This document shows positions 1 to 11,469 of a DNA stretch of 64,000 nucleotides, in pieces. This DNA is from Eriocheir sinensis (taxonomy: Eukaryota; Arthropoda; Malacostraca; Decapoda; Varunidae). The DNA lies in the NCBI RefSeq assembly GCF_024679095.1, contig NW_026112164.1, forward strand, positions 62,001 through 126,000. The letters run 5' to 3'. The notes under the pieces were generated by a model that was given only the letters and a program-made list of their open reading frames with translations, made no database searches and had not been told where the DNA came from. A program made the position numbers and the translations under genes. Every line of letters starts with the position of its first letter. Position 1 is the first letter of the stretch.

Positions 1-33
<33 letters not shown>

Positions 34-64
34 GCAAGCCTCGTAGCCTATTAAAAGTACGTAC

Positions 65-150
<86 letters not shown>
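1..150. repeat. (CT)n and (GA)n microsatellites
   Basis: A (CT)n run fills 1-30 and a (GA)n run of about 80 bp fills 68-148, separated by a 37 bp unique spacer. The two runs are reverse complements and could pair as a hairpin. Confidence 0.97.
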
Positions 151-151
<1 letters not shown>

Positions 152-1340
152 GGGATGCAGGCAGGAAAACAGCCATACAGATAGGTAGTAAAAGATAAAT
201 ATACATAATTAATCCGTGCACAGAAAGTTAGTCCTGGCCCAGGCCTGAGGCGCGTGGCCGCGGCCCTCCCAGCACGGGCCGCGGTGACGCCCACCAGCGC
301 GACACACTCCCGTCACGGCGCGGCGGGCGGTGCTGGCGAGGCTAACAAACTCGTGACGCGGTGGCCGCGGGACAGGCGTTCGGGTAAGCAGGGGAATATA
401 TCACAGTTTTTAACACCTCATCTTTTTCCCCAAACATTTATTTCCCAGGCCGGGTGTTCCTGCACGGGGATGTGAATATATCGGCGCAGTCCTTCACTAG
501 GCTCAGGCGCTCGGAATGCAGAGAAATGTTTTCACGAAAGGAGTTCCTCTACGGAAGACTTTAAATCTGGCCGGTCATTTCTCAGGCGCCTCACTCACGC
601 ACATTAGCATACACACTTCTTGCTGGCCCGCCTAGCCGGGCGCGGCGAGGCCCGCCGGCCACAGCTCACATATTTTTACGCTCCCTCGCAAAAATTTCCT
701 GACGAAGCGGCGGTATTTATCTTCCTTTAAGAAGGTCACGTCATCACGCGGCGATGCACGCCTTCCCGGCATTCATCTTGGCGGGTAATTAGCGAAGACG
801 TCGGTAATTTAGTGACGGCATGACCGAAAATAACGGGACGAGGTTTACTGGCCTGTACTTCCTGACTTAAGGGTGAACGTGAAGCCTGGATCCGGCAAGA
901 CTTCCTTCAGGACTGACAACGGGAAGCAGAGGCAGGCAAGGGAGGCTCCGTGGTGGCCTGTTGTCACGGCTAAAGGTGGAGGGAAGAGGCGCCGAGTTCG
1001 AGCCCCGTGTAGGAAGGAAAGTGCAAAAACATGACCCTTGCTGTGGGAGGAAACGCAATTCAATGGTTCTTACATGAGCGGCGAATTTAACGAGCTCGTA
1101 ACTGTATCAAGGGACGAGAAACGAAACCCTTCAGAAACTATCGAGAATGCGGCGAAGGTGAAGCCGCGATTCCAAGCACTCAAGATAACATATGTAATGC
1201 CGGCTTCTGCGAGAAACGCCTGCCTGCCACATAGCTTTGAGGCAGTGGACGAGTGTACGGCCTGCAGGCAGAGTTACAGCACTGGACATGTGATGGAGCG
1301 ATGGATGAATGAATAAAGCAACTCACCATAACGTATAATA
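151..1340. other. Unique, partly CpG-rich intergenic sequence
   Basis: No convincing gene is seen. 230-370 and 600-850 are GC- and CpG-rich without simple repeats, unlike most of the window, and hold several TGACG/ACGTCA-like words (for example near 735-745 and 798-806). Short open frames here have no recognisable domains. It could be a promoter or enhancer of a neighbouring gene, but nothing proves this. Confidence 0.35.
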
Positions 1341-1348
1341 AGTCCGAT

Positions 1349-1680
1349 TTGATGCTTTTAAATCCACTCTTTTTCCTCTTCCTCTTAACCTCACCATACT
1401 TCCTCCTCCTCTTTCTCCTCCTGCTCCTGCTATACTATCACACCACTCTAAGTCTTCTACTCTTCCTCTCTACCTCACCACATACCTCCTCCTCCTTCTC
1501 TTCCTCCTCCTGCTCCCTTCCCCCTTTTTTTAACTTTTCATCTTCCTCTTCCTCCTCCTCTTCTTCTTTCTCTCTTCCTCCTCATCCTTCATCTCCTTCC
1601 TCCTTTGTCTCACTCTCCTTCTCTCGTACTTCCTCTTAGGCTCATCCTCCTCCTCTTTCTCCTCTTGATTTAGTAAGGAA
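1349..1680. repeat. Polypyrimidine (TCC/TTC) tract
   Basis: About 330 bp of almost pure C/T on the plus strand, with irregular CCT and CTT units. The 96-residue frame across it is only S/L/F/P from the pyrimidine bias. Confidence 0.9.
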
Positions 1681-1854
1681 GTTTTCAATAGACTTCTTTT
1701 TTTCTAACAACTCTTCTTTCATTATGAACTTGAGGGACGGAGATAAAAGATTCTTCCCACAACAAAGGACAAACAAAATAAACACATGAGGCGTGTGGTG
1801 GAGCGTCGAGGTGTTTGTGTCGCCACGAGTTATGTTTTCCATCAATACCAAGTT

Positions 1855-2555
1855 AGTGACGCTGCCCACAACTTGCCAGCACCTCATTTACTGGCCACTG
1901 CTCTATATCACACACTTCCGAGTCTGGCGCAGTGGTGTGTCTAGTCCCAATACATCTTTGCTTGGTAACCCATGAAAGAAAGGCGGTTCAGAGATGACAC
2001 CGTCCTCTCAACTTGCCAGCACCTTATTTACTGACTATTGTTCTATATCACACACTGTTCCGTCTGGGCAGTGCATTGACAGTTGAGCGTCGGGTACAAG
2101 CGTCTATCCACCAGCCAGAAAACCCAATAAAACTTTCCCTGGTAACCTATACAAGAAAGGCAGTTCAGAGATGACACCGTGCTCTCAACTTCTTAGCACC
2201 TCCTTTACTGACCAATGCTCCATATCACACACTGTTCTTTCTGGGCAGAGCATTCACAGCTGAGTGTCTGGTGCAGGTGCGTGTTTGGGAGCAAGAAAAC
2301 CCAATACAACTTTCCTTGGTAACCTATAAATGAAAGAAAGGTAAGAGAAGACAGCGTACGCTCAACTTGCCAGCACCTCCTTTACTGACCGCTGTTCCAT
2401 ATCACACACTGTTCTTTCTGGGCAGAGCATTCACAGCTGAGCGTCTAGTACAGGCGTATGAGCTCCATTATATTAAGAGCGTATATTTAGTAGCTAAAAA
2501 GGATAAATCAATACAACTTTCCTTACAAGTATAGACCAATAAAAGAGAGAGGCAG
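1855..2555 (+). repeat. Degenerate ~175 bp tandem repeat, four units
   Basis: The block CAACTTGCCAGCACCT, then a stretch ending in TATATCACACACTGTTC, a CTGGGCAG word and a CTTTCC-TGGTAACC word recurs near 1868, 2010, 2187 and 2366. Units differ by substitutions and small indels, so this is an old array. 2556-3000 shows nothing recognisable. Confidence 0.75.
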
Positions 2556-3003
2556 TTAAAAAGTCAGTAACTCCAGAATATTTCTCCCCAAAATCGAGCC
2601 CAATCTACTTTTGGACACTCCAAACTTTCCGGAACAAGGAGTGTCAGCACCTTACCGTTTCTAACTCTCCTGGTGATCTCCGGCGCCTCGCCAAAATACT
2701 TCAAACTTTTTACTCCATCTTTCCCGCCTCGCCTGCACCCAGAAGGCAGCCTTGTCGCCCCCATCACAAGGGAAGATTCTGCCTCCCCAAGTCTCGGGCG
2801 GAAAAATTCACTCTTAGAAGACCCTGTATTTTCCATCCCATAAAAAAAAAACTTAAGCTAATCAGGGATGAAGATTTCTTTTGGTTTTCGATTTTTTTTT
2901 TTTTGACAATACTGAAGTTTTTGCCAGCGAGAAGAGAATAAACTAGTGTTACTTATTTTCCTTCCTTCTCCGCCTTCCCTCAAAACACCAGCTAATCAGA
3001 GGT

Positions 3004-3222
3004 CATATTCTCAAACTCTTCCGCGCCCATGCAAGCACACATATTTGACACGGTTTTCGTAGGAGCTTTGGGAATTTCCAGAAGTAGTTAAATGGCCCTG
3101 GTGGTACGCTTACCCTTCTTCTGTACCGTGAACCTAAAAAAAACACTCATTAGAACCCGATTGATCCCCTCTTTGACCTTTGGAAAAAGTTGTTGTGAGA
3201 GGCGAAAGCGTCTGAGAATACC
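3004..3222 (+). mobile_element. MITE-A copy 1 (non-autonomous inverted-repeat element)
   Basis: The left end CATATTCTCAAAC and the right end GCGAAAGCGTCTGAGAATAC are imperfect inverted repeats. The body has the family words TTTCGTAGGAGCTTTGG, CTGTACCGTGAAC and TAGAACCCGA. It is about 220 bp with no coding capacity. The same body recurs about twelve times in the window. Confidence 0.75.
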
Positions 3223-4001
3223 AACCCAGGGCTACAGACTTCCTTTGAGTTTCGTTCTTCAATGTTTTGCGGCGCTGGTTGATTTCTTGCCGACGCCCCT
3301 AGAGTATACTGCTTCTGTCCTGATGGTCTGCATGCTAAAGCTTTCATGAGCACACAAATGCACACACACAAAGGGATAAGAGCTCTATCACTACTAACAA
3401 GCATCGACCTCTACACTTCGCGGTATACTCGTTTAAAGTCATTCACTGCGGACGAATGAGAGAATGATATCACTACTGCCCATTGTTAAAAGATAGTAAG
3501 CTTGTTCTGAGGCTACGGGTGTGTATAACCAATTTCCGGCACGAGAAAAACGATATTTGATACGTAAAGCCGGAAAGGTTTGGTCGGGGACTTGAAAGGT
3601 ACAGCGCCGGAAGGGTCAGGCGTGAAAACTTGATACTGAAGATTTTTAATAGCGGGGAGAGTAAATTCGCGCGGTGAGGGAGAGAGAGAAAAGGAGATGC
3701 TTCGATTCGTCTATACAGTATTATTCTTGCCAGGGAAAACTCTGAGCCAAGAACGGAGATGAGGGTGAGGCAAGGTGAGGTGAGGTCAGGTGAGGTGAGG
3801 TCAGGGCAGGTCAGGGCAGGGGCAGTGACCTTCAAATTGAGTTAAGGAAAAGACTAAATGCGAAGGAAAAGAGAAAACACGAAAGCGCTGACAGTGAGGG
3901 AAAGTTTTGGTGATATCGATCTTTTGTTCGGCGCCGAAAAAACAGAAAAAAAAGTTGAAATTTGGGAAAGTTTTGAAGCAGCGAAAAGATAGTACAGGAA
4001 G

Positions 4002-4002
<1 letters not shown>
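3223..4002. other. Intergenic, with a short GGTGAGGTCA repeat
   Basis: No gene is supported. At 3768-3828 the plus strand is a degenerate run of GGTGA and GGTCA words. The 120-residue minus-strand frame over it (3473-3835) has low complexity and no domain. Confidence 0.5.
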
Positions 4003-4077
<75 letters not shown>

Positions 4078-4220
4078 AAAGCGTTTAATAATCTCCTACT
4101 TATGTCCTCTTCTTCCTCCTTTTCTCTTCTTCTTCTTCTTCCTCTTCCTTTTCCTCTTCCTTTTCCTTTTACTCTTCCTCCTCCAACTCCTCCTCCTCCT
4201 CCTCCTCCTCCTCCTCTAGG
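4003..4220. repeat. (CA)n microsatellite and polypyrimidine tract
   Basis: (CA)n fills 4003-4075. A CTT/CCT-rich tract follows at 4108-4217 and ends in (TCC)n. Confidence 0.95.
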
Positions 4221-4460
4221 GCAACAGCACAGCACGTCGTTAACACTTACCCACACCCGCTGCCTCCACGCCCTCACACCTTCCATCACTCACCTGGAAG
4301 AGAAATGACACGTGATTAAAACGTGTTACAACATGTTTTCCCCTTTCAAATGTACGTTATCATGAGATGGAAGCACCAATGATAAAATAACAGACACATA
4401 ACCATACACACAATACATGATACATAATCTTATCGCTATAATTAATCATACAACTTAGTC

Positions 4461-4945
<485 letters not shown>

Positions 4946-5112
4946 GTGTGTCTCCACGTCGGAAACTTGTTGAAGCTAAATTCCGCCGCTGTGAACCTGT
5001 TAGCAGACTTGTCGGGAGCTATTCTGAACAAGCCGGGCGACAGACTCCGACCCCCCGACAAGATGCGAACACGATTAGAACATTTCCCGAACATCACGCG
5101 TGCCTGGCTTCT

Positions 5113-5144
<32 letters not shown>

Positions 5145-5201
5145 ATTAACCTGGTTTGGTACACTTTAATACAAAATCCATACAACTGCTGCCCCTTGAA
5201 C

Positions 5202-5249
<48 letters not shown>
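5113..5249. repeat. (GT)n and (CA)n pair around a 59 bp spacer
   Basis: (GT)n at 5113-5143 and (CA)n at 5203-5248 are reverse complements and could form a stem. Confidence 0.93.
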
Positions 5250-5291
5250 AGGGCGACGCCAACTCCACCTCGGCCGCCAGATATCACCGCT

Positions 5292-5503
5292 AGATGGAGA
5301 CACAGAACCATATTCTAAAACACATATTTGACAAGGCTTTCGTAGGAGCTTTGGCCATTTCCAGGGGTAGTTTTATGTCCCTGGCGGTAGTTTGACCCTT
5401 CTTCTGTACCGTGAACCTAAAAACACTTATTAGAGCCCAATAGATCGCTTCTCTGACCTTTGGAAATTGTTGATGTGAGAGGAGGAAGCGTCTGACAGCA
5501 CCA
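5292..5503 (+). mobile_element. MITE-A copy 2
   Basis: Starts CATATTCTAAAACACA and ends GGAAGCGTCTGACAGCACC, with the family body between. It is more diverged at both ends than copy 1. Confidence 0.72.
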
Positions 5504-5743
5504 ACCACAGGCCCGGCCACCAGATAGAGACACAGACGCGGCCGCCACATCAAAGGGAAAAGTGTCGCCGCGTGTCACACAAAAGGGACGTAAAAACCGG
5601 AGCCACGAATTACACACGCTGGTCACAGGGCGCGGGTACTTATTTTTACTTGGAGTTGGAAATCGAGTCACAGATGAAACGTCCATTTAATACGGGGAAT
5701 TAGAGGCGTTCTGTGGCTGAATGTGTTTCTTGTTCCTGGGCCA

Positions 5744-6240
5744 TTCCGTTCCTCCTCATAACTCCACGATGAAAATTATTAAACCGTGGAATTTGAAATT
5801 ATTCTCCTTTTTTTAAGTCCTGCCCTCTTTACTGTATAAGAGGACGTCAATTTACTACTATATTTTAAGGACTTCTTGAAATTCCATGTACGAATATCTT
5901 GATTCTAGATGAAAAAATATGAAACCTCTGAATTCTAAGTCATGGCAAGGCTTTATTTTACCCTTTTCTTCTCAGGTTTTAAACGTCAATTTACTACAAT
6001 CAATTAGGATTTCTTGTCCTGTATACGTCCTGTTCCGTTTCATTCCGTTCCTCTTGATAAATCCACGGTGAAAAAGTTACTAAACCTCAGAGTTCGAAAT
6101 GATGCTCCTCTTTTTTAGTCCTGTCTTCTTTATTTTAAAAATGACGCCAGTCTACTACTATTAATTAAAGGTTTCTTGTTTTACATATCTCCTGCCTTGC
6201 TTCACTCCGTTCCTCTTCATAAATCCACGATAAGAATTTT
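5744..6240 (+). repeat. Degenerate ~150 bp tandem repeat
   Basis: The words CATTCCGTTCCTC, TCCACGRTGA, TCCTTTTTT and CAATTTACTACTA recur near 5744, 5890, 6040 and 6200, defining about 3.3 diverged units. Confidence 0.65.
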
Positions 6241-6480
6241 AAACCCGTGACTAAGAATCTGCGGGCCTGGGTTCGAATCCCGGCCTAGACTGTCGGCGTG
6301 CAGTCTACCCAGATCATCATCCCTTTCGGGTTGGTCGATATATGTTAAATGGAGACCCTCTGGGAAGGTAAACTGTGGTAACCTGGACATCACACTGGCC
6401 TGTGTCGGGTTAATGGTTCTCTCCCACCACACGCTGAAAGGGCCAACGGGACGGAGATGAGCACCGCCGCCACGCGCAGC
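6241..6480 (+). mobile_element. tRNA-derived SINE-like sequence
   Basis: GGTTCGAATCC near 6270 is a canonical RNA polymerase III B box. No complete tRNA cloverleaf can be drawn, and a SINE-like body follows with no poly(A) tail in view. It differs from SINE-1. The ends are uncertain. Confidence 0.5.
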
Positions 6481-6689
6481 AATAGCGTATGCCCCAACTT
6501 TACCTTACCAACACTTATTAGCCGCCCGCTGCGAGGCTGCCTCCCCGCCGCCATTATTACTTCGTCCGCCGCCACCCAGCACACCGCCGGCCCGGCACAA
6601 CACACAGCGAGACTAAGTGGCTTATGGCGATTGTACTTTCGCTTCTACCTTCCCCGGGCACGGCGGAGGAAGGATTATGGTGCGGCCTT

Positions 6690-6975
6690 TCTTGCGTAGG
6701 ATCCAACAACAACAACAAAAATCAACAACACAAAAGAAAAAAATACAAAAAGAAAATAAAAGAAAAGAAGAGAAAAGAAAAACAGGCCGGAAAAAATAAA
6801 TGGAATAAAAAATAAATAAAATAAATAAAATAAGAAAAAACAAAATATAAATAAAAAATAGAAAGATAATAAAAGAGACAAATAAAATAAAATAAAAGTA
6901 GAAACTAAAAACAATGAAAAATGAGAGAAAAACAAAAATAAATAAATAAACAGATAAATAAAATAAGATAAATAC
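6690..6975. repeat. A-rich low-complexity tract
   Basis: The stretch runs from CAA repeats into AAATAAAATAAA and GAAAA words over about 280 bp. The K-rich and F-rich frames on the two strands are artefacts of this composition. Confidence 0.85.
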
Positions 6976-7178
6976 ACCGTCGTAACATGATACTTGCCGT
7001 TACAAAATGTTTCTTCTTATAATATTCCCGAGCGGGCATTAGCAGCGCCTTCACACGTGTCCTCGTCTCGCCTATGGACGCGTCTTTAGGAAGTTTTACC
7101 TCTTAAGAAGTATTAGTTCGCGTCTTTTATAATATATTTTTCAACGCGTGTTAAGATGCGAGGCAAAGTTAGTTCATT

Positions 7179-7375
<197 letters not shown>

Positions 7376-7394
7376 ATCCCTCCAACACACAAGA

Positions 7395-7597
7395 ACAACA
7401 GCAACTATAAAAACCGCCACTATAAAAATTGCCTGCGCCATGACGGGCTTGGGTCGACCACCAGGACCCTGAAGAAAGTCTATCTGCGCAATAGGCGAAC
7501 ACGTAAAAAAAAAAATAAAAAAAAAAATAACCACAACAGCAACAACCACAGCAACAACTATAGCAGCAACAACAACAACAACGGCAACAACAACTAA
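7395..7597 (+). mobile_element. SINE-1 3' fragment plus CAA-rich tract
   Basis: 7395-7515 matches the 3' part of SINE-1: ACTATAAAAATTGCCTGCGCCA, a GGTCGACCACCAGG-like word, GCGCAATAGGCGAA and an A-rich tail. The 5' half is missing. CAA/CAG-rich sequence follows to 7597. Confidence 0.7.
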
Positions 7598-7754
7598 AAC
7601 AACTCACTCCCTTGACCACCAGTCCCGCAGTCTGTTAGTTATAGTTACCGTCCGGGCTACTGACTACAGCACGGCGATGGGTTGGAGTGTCCGCCGCGCC
7701 GACACCCCGACCCATCAACCCCCGGGTGGCCGTGAACAAAGAGTGCAGCGCCGC

Positions 7755-8020
7755 GGGCTGCCCCTAAAGTGATGCCAGGGTGTCCGCGTGTGCATTAGGT
7801 CTTCCCTCACTGGCCCATACTCTTAACCATCTGGTAACACTTTCCTAGAGGTTCTGTTAGCATTTCCATTGGTAGTTTTATGAGCCTAGTGTTAGTTTGA
7901 AAAGGCTTCTGCACCATTAACGCTAAAACACTCATGAGAACCCGACCAATGAAAAACCTAAAGTGCTCCCAAGGTGTCCGCGCTGGCATAAGGCTGTCCC
8001 TCACTGGCCATACTCTTAAA
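7755..8020 (+). repeat. Direct duplication carrying a partial MITE-A
   Basis: 7767-7821 and 7960-8019 are near-identical direct repeats (AAAGTG, GGTGTCCGCG, CCCTCACTGG, CATACTCTTA). Between them, 7830-7950 is a MITE-A body lacking normal ends. A fuller MITE-A starts right after the second repeat. Confidence 0.65.
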
Positions 8021-8021
8021 C

Positions 8022-8556
8022 GTTGCGGGCTTTAAACACACATATAAGATAAGGTTTTTGTAGAGGTTGTGTTAGTATTTTCATGGGTAGTTTCATGAGC
8101 CTACTGATAGTTTAACAAGGCTTTGCACCATGGGGAGGCGGTGGCTGAGTGGTCAGCGTTCGGGCGCGGGGTCCAGGAGGACGCAAGTTTGTCCCGCCCG
8201 CTGCTACAACCAAGCTGGCAATTTTACAGTCATCGCCGAGTGGCCTAAGACTACCCACATGCTGTCCTGAAGGCCGCCTATCAACCTAGACTCTAGATTC
8301 TCTCTAAAAGAGAATCAAAGATGAGCTCCGAGGGGGAGCAGCAAGAGCCAAGCAAGATGGCGCCTCTATAAACACTTCCCTGCGTCATTACGCACTGGGG
8401 CCGACCACCATGGCCCACCAAGAAAGCTTCCCGGTGCCATAGGCAAAACGAATAAAAGAAAAAAAAAAAACTATGAAAACCCAAGTAATCTCCTCTGTGT
8501 CCTCTGGAAATAGTTGCTGTGAGAGCCGAAAGCGACTAGAACTACGAGCCACTTGG
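8022..8556 (+). mobile_element. MITE-A copy split by a SINE-1
   Basis: The 5' half of MITE-A lies at 8022-8131 and the 3' half at 8471-8556 (AAAACCCAAGTAATCTCC through GAGCCGAAAGCG). A SINE-1 occupies the gap. About 15-20 bp of MITE sequence appears lost at the insertion point, and no clean target duplication is visible. Confidence 0.75.
8132..8470 (+). mobile_element. SINE-1, near full length
   Basis: It starts GGAGGCGGTGGCTGAGTGG, a tRNA-like A box, has a degenerate B-box region, and runs through GCCGAGTGGCCTAAGACTA, GAGATCAAAGATGAGCTCC-type words and CAAGATGGCGCC to a poly(A) tail at about 8459-8470. Four relatives lie elsewhere in the window. Confidence 0.8.
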
Positions 8557-8820
8557 CCTTTGGAAGCAAATGATGTTTAAAGCCGAGTGTCAGACAATAC
8601 GTTTCTCAGCCACGCCCTCTAGACACACACACAGAAAACACAAGAGAATATGAAGGAAAAGAAAAAAAAAACTCAAGAAACACCGCCACTCCGAGCACAA
8701 GGAGGCAAAGGGTGCGTGTGATGGACGGGCCAACAGGTTACGAGACCAAGGATTCCTCACTCAAAGATAGGATGCGACACGGCGCGTAAATATTCTCCAT
8801 GATGACAAGCTCAGTGTAGC

Positions 8821-8933
8821 TTGTGTGTGTGTGTGTAAATTTAGTGGTCGAAATTACTTACTATCTTAAACACACACACACATACACACAAACTGAAATC
8901 CTGCATTCGACAACTAAGTAAACACACACACAC

Positions 8934-9000
<67 letters not shown>

Positions 9001-9031
9001 GAAATCCTGCATTCGACAACTAAGTAAACAC

Positions 9032-9087
<56 letters not shown>
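8821..9087. repeat. Composite (CA)n array with a duplicated unique segment
   Basis: The 30 bp segment beginning AACTGAAATCCTGCATTCGA occurs twice (8889-8920 and 8996-9028), each copy followed by a long (CA)n run. A (GGA)n tract lies at 9123-9146. Confidence 0.9.
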
Positions 9088-9088
<1 letters not shown>

Positions 9089-9555
9089 GTGAGTTGAGTT
9101 TCATGACCAATTCTCACACAGGAAGAGGAGGAGGAGGAGGAGGAGGTGAGGAAAGAGTGAAGAGATGGAAAACGATAAGAGGGATGAGGAGAAGAGAATA
9201 ACGAGAGGGAAATGGGTTCAGGGATTATATCAAGGGAGAAGCAGAGCGGAGGACGCGAGGAAGAGGTGAGCTTGCCACACACAAGGTAAAAATGGAAAAA
9301 TGAATCAGCAATATTTTCATCCATACACTTTCATACACCAAACACAACTATACATACCAACTTTTTCGTGCCATTAATAACAGATACACACGACAATAAT
9401 GATATACTTCTGAACGGATATTTTTTGTACTTGTATATAACATCAACGTACACCAATATTTGTACGAAGAGACATAAACACCAATACAGAAAACAATAGC
9501 CCTGTAGATCTTTGAATGAGTAAAAGGTAAGGAAAGTGGATGGTAGATAACTTAA

Positions 9556-9787
<232 letters not shown>

Positions 9788-10054
9788 CATCATTAAGGCA
9801 TACTCATCATTTATTATCATTTATCATTCAGCGTATCTCCGCACGTATCAATTCTGCATCTCCTATCTCCTTATGACTACGAGAATACTCCGGCACTAAC
9901 ATGGGTCTTAGGTCAGTGCGGCGAAAGAAGGAGCGCATCAAGCCACCACTGTAACCTAACCTAACCTCATCACTTTGCATCTCCCTCTATCTACCACGCA
10001 CGAGTATGCCCTTACACGACGGATTATTTTGGGTGAGTGCAACGTTGATTCTTT

Positions 10055-10160
10055 TTTGTAGGAGCAGCGAGTAGCGGGCTTTTTTATTATTATTGTTTCC
10101 TTTTTTTGTGCCCTTGAGCTGTCTCCTTTGTTGTAAAAATAAAAAAAAATAAAAAAAAGG
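10055..10160 (+). mobile_element. Possible retroelement 3' end with A-rich tail
   Basis: TGCCCTTGAGCTGTCTCC and TTTGTTG are followed directly by an A-rich tail of about 25 bp (10134-10158), the layout of a SINE or LINE 3' end. The 5' extent is not defined. A short CCTAA-type word lies upstream near 9955-9968. Confidence 0.4.
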
Positions 10161-10438
10161 AGGAACGGATCAAAACACTATCGTAGCCAAACTAATCACC
10201 ATCACTCCACGTCTCCCTCTACCTGCCTTTTTAACGTGGCAGAAGGTGAGACTCATCTTGGTGTGTGCCTCAGTTCAGCTCCCCATCTGCCTCCCGCACC
10301 ATAAGCATTATATATAGAATAAACCAATACAAACATCCTCCAATCCAGACACCACGTTATCACATAGCAACGCAGGTCCTCTAAGTCCACACAGCACACA
10401 CTCGTAATGGCAGCAGATGAACACTAGCGGCAAAGGGT

Positions 10439-10442
<4 letters not shown>

Positions 10443-10472
<30 letters not shown>
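10443..10472. repeat. (GT)n microsatellite
   Basis: About 30 bp of pure GT. Confidence 0.95.
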
Positions 10473-10474
<2 letters not shown>

Positions 10475-10639
10475 TATCAATGGCCCTTCCGCAGCCTAGT
10501 CCCGTCCCATCCTCGCCCAGCCAGCACCGATAAGGGGACCGTACACAGCGACAAAGCGTTAGCCGGGCATGCAAATGAGAGGCGGCTGAGGGGCGGACGA
10601 GGGAAGGCAAATCACGGCGGCCCAGCGAGAGAGGGAGAC

Positions 10640-11460
10640 TGGTGATGCTTTAATTGGAAGACTGTGCCGGTGTGTGGTGCTGGGATGGCGATGAATATAT
10701 TCGTCGTTATGTATAGGGAGTGGATGGTCATGATGGATTAAGGAGGGAAATGACAACTCTCTTAATTTATGAATGAATGAAGAGAGGAAGGAAGAAAAGA
10801 AGGAAGAAGGAAGGAAGGAAGGAAGCAAGGGGAATTAGAACTCTCTTACTGTGTGAGTGAATGAGTAGTGAATGAAGCGAAAGAGAGAGAAAAAAAGGAA
10901 AAGATGTAAGCATTTGAATATAAACTGTCAGGGCGTGCTGGGATGATGCTATATGAAGGCGTTCTTATGTATGGAGTGGATGGCCATGCTGGATTACGGA
11001 GGGAAAACATACTTATATTACTCCATGGATGAACGAGGGAGAAGGGAATGAAGAAAGAAAGGCAGACAGAAAAAAAAAAGATGTACGCATTAATTATAAA
11101 CTGTAAAAAGCGAACTCAGAACTATTAGGCAATATAGGAAGGGAGGAAGGAAGGAAGGAAGGAATGAGGATAGAAAAATTAAGGAAGGAAAGAAAAAGAA
11201 AGTAAGAAAATAATATGTAGGTACGTATATATCTATGAAGAATAAAACCCAACATCAGACTTCTCTCAGTCCATATATGAATGAATGATAGAATGAGGAA
11301 AGAAGGAAAGAGGTAGGAAGAAAGAACAAAAAGAAATATGCATCAACCTATAACCTATGAAAAGCGAAATCAGACCTCACGTTGTCCATATACGAATGAA
11401 TGAAGGAATGAAGGAATATGTAAGTAAAGAATGTAGAAAGGAAGAATGGAAAGAAAAATA
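10640..11460 (+). repeat. Degenerate ~280 bp tandem repeat with GGAA runs
   Basis: GTATGGAGTGGATGG, a CATGCTGGATTA-type word, GATGTAMGCATT and ATAAACTGT recur near 10710, 10970 and 11085, with (GGAA)n expansions at 10790-10828 and 11140-11165. The units are strongly diverged. Confidence 0.6.
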
Positions 11461-11469
11461 ATGAACGAA

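Noticed and set aside
6255..6300. tRNA gene around GGTTCGAATCC
   Set aside because: Only the T-arm/B-box region is tRNA-like. No complete cloverleaf or discriminator region.
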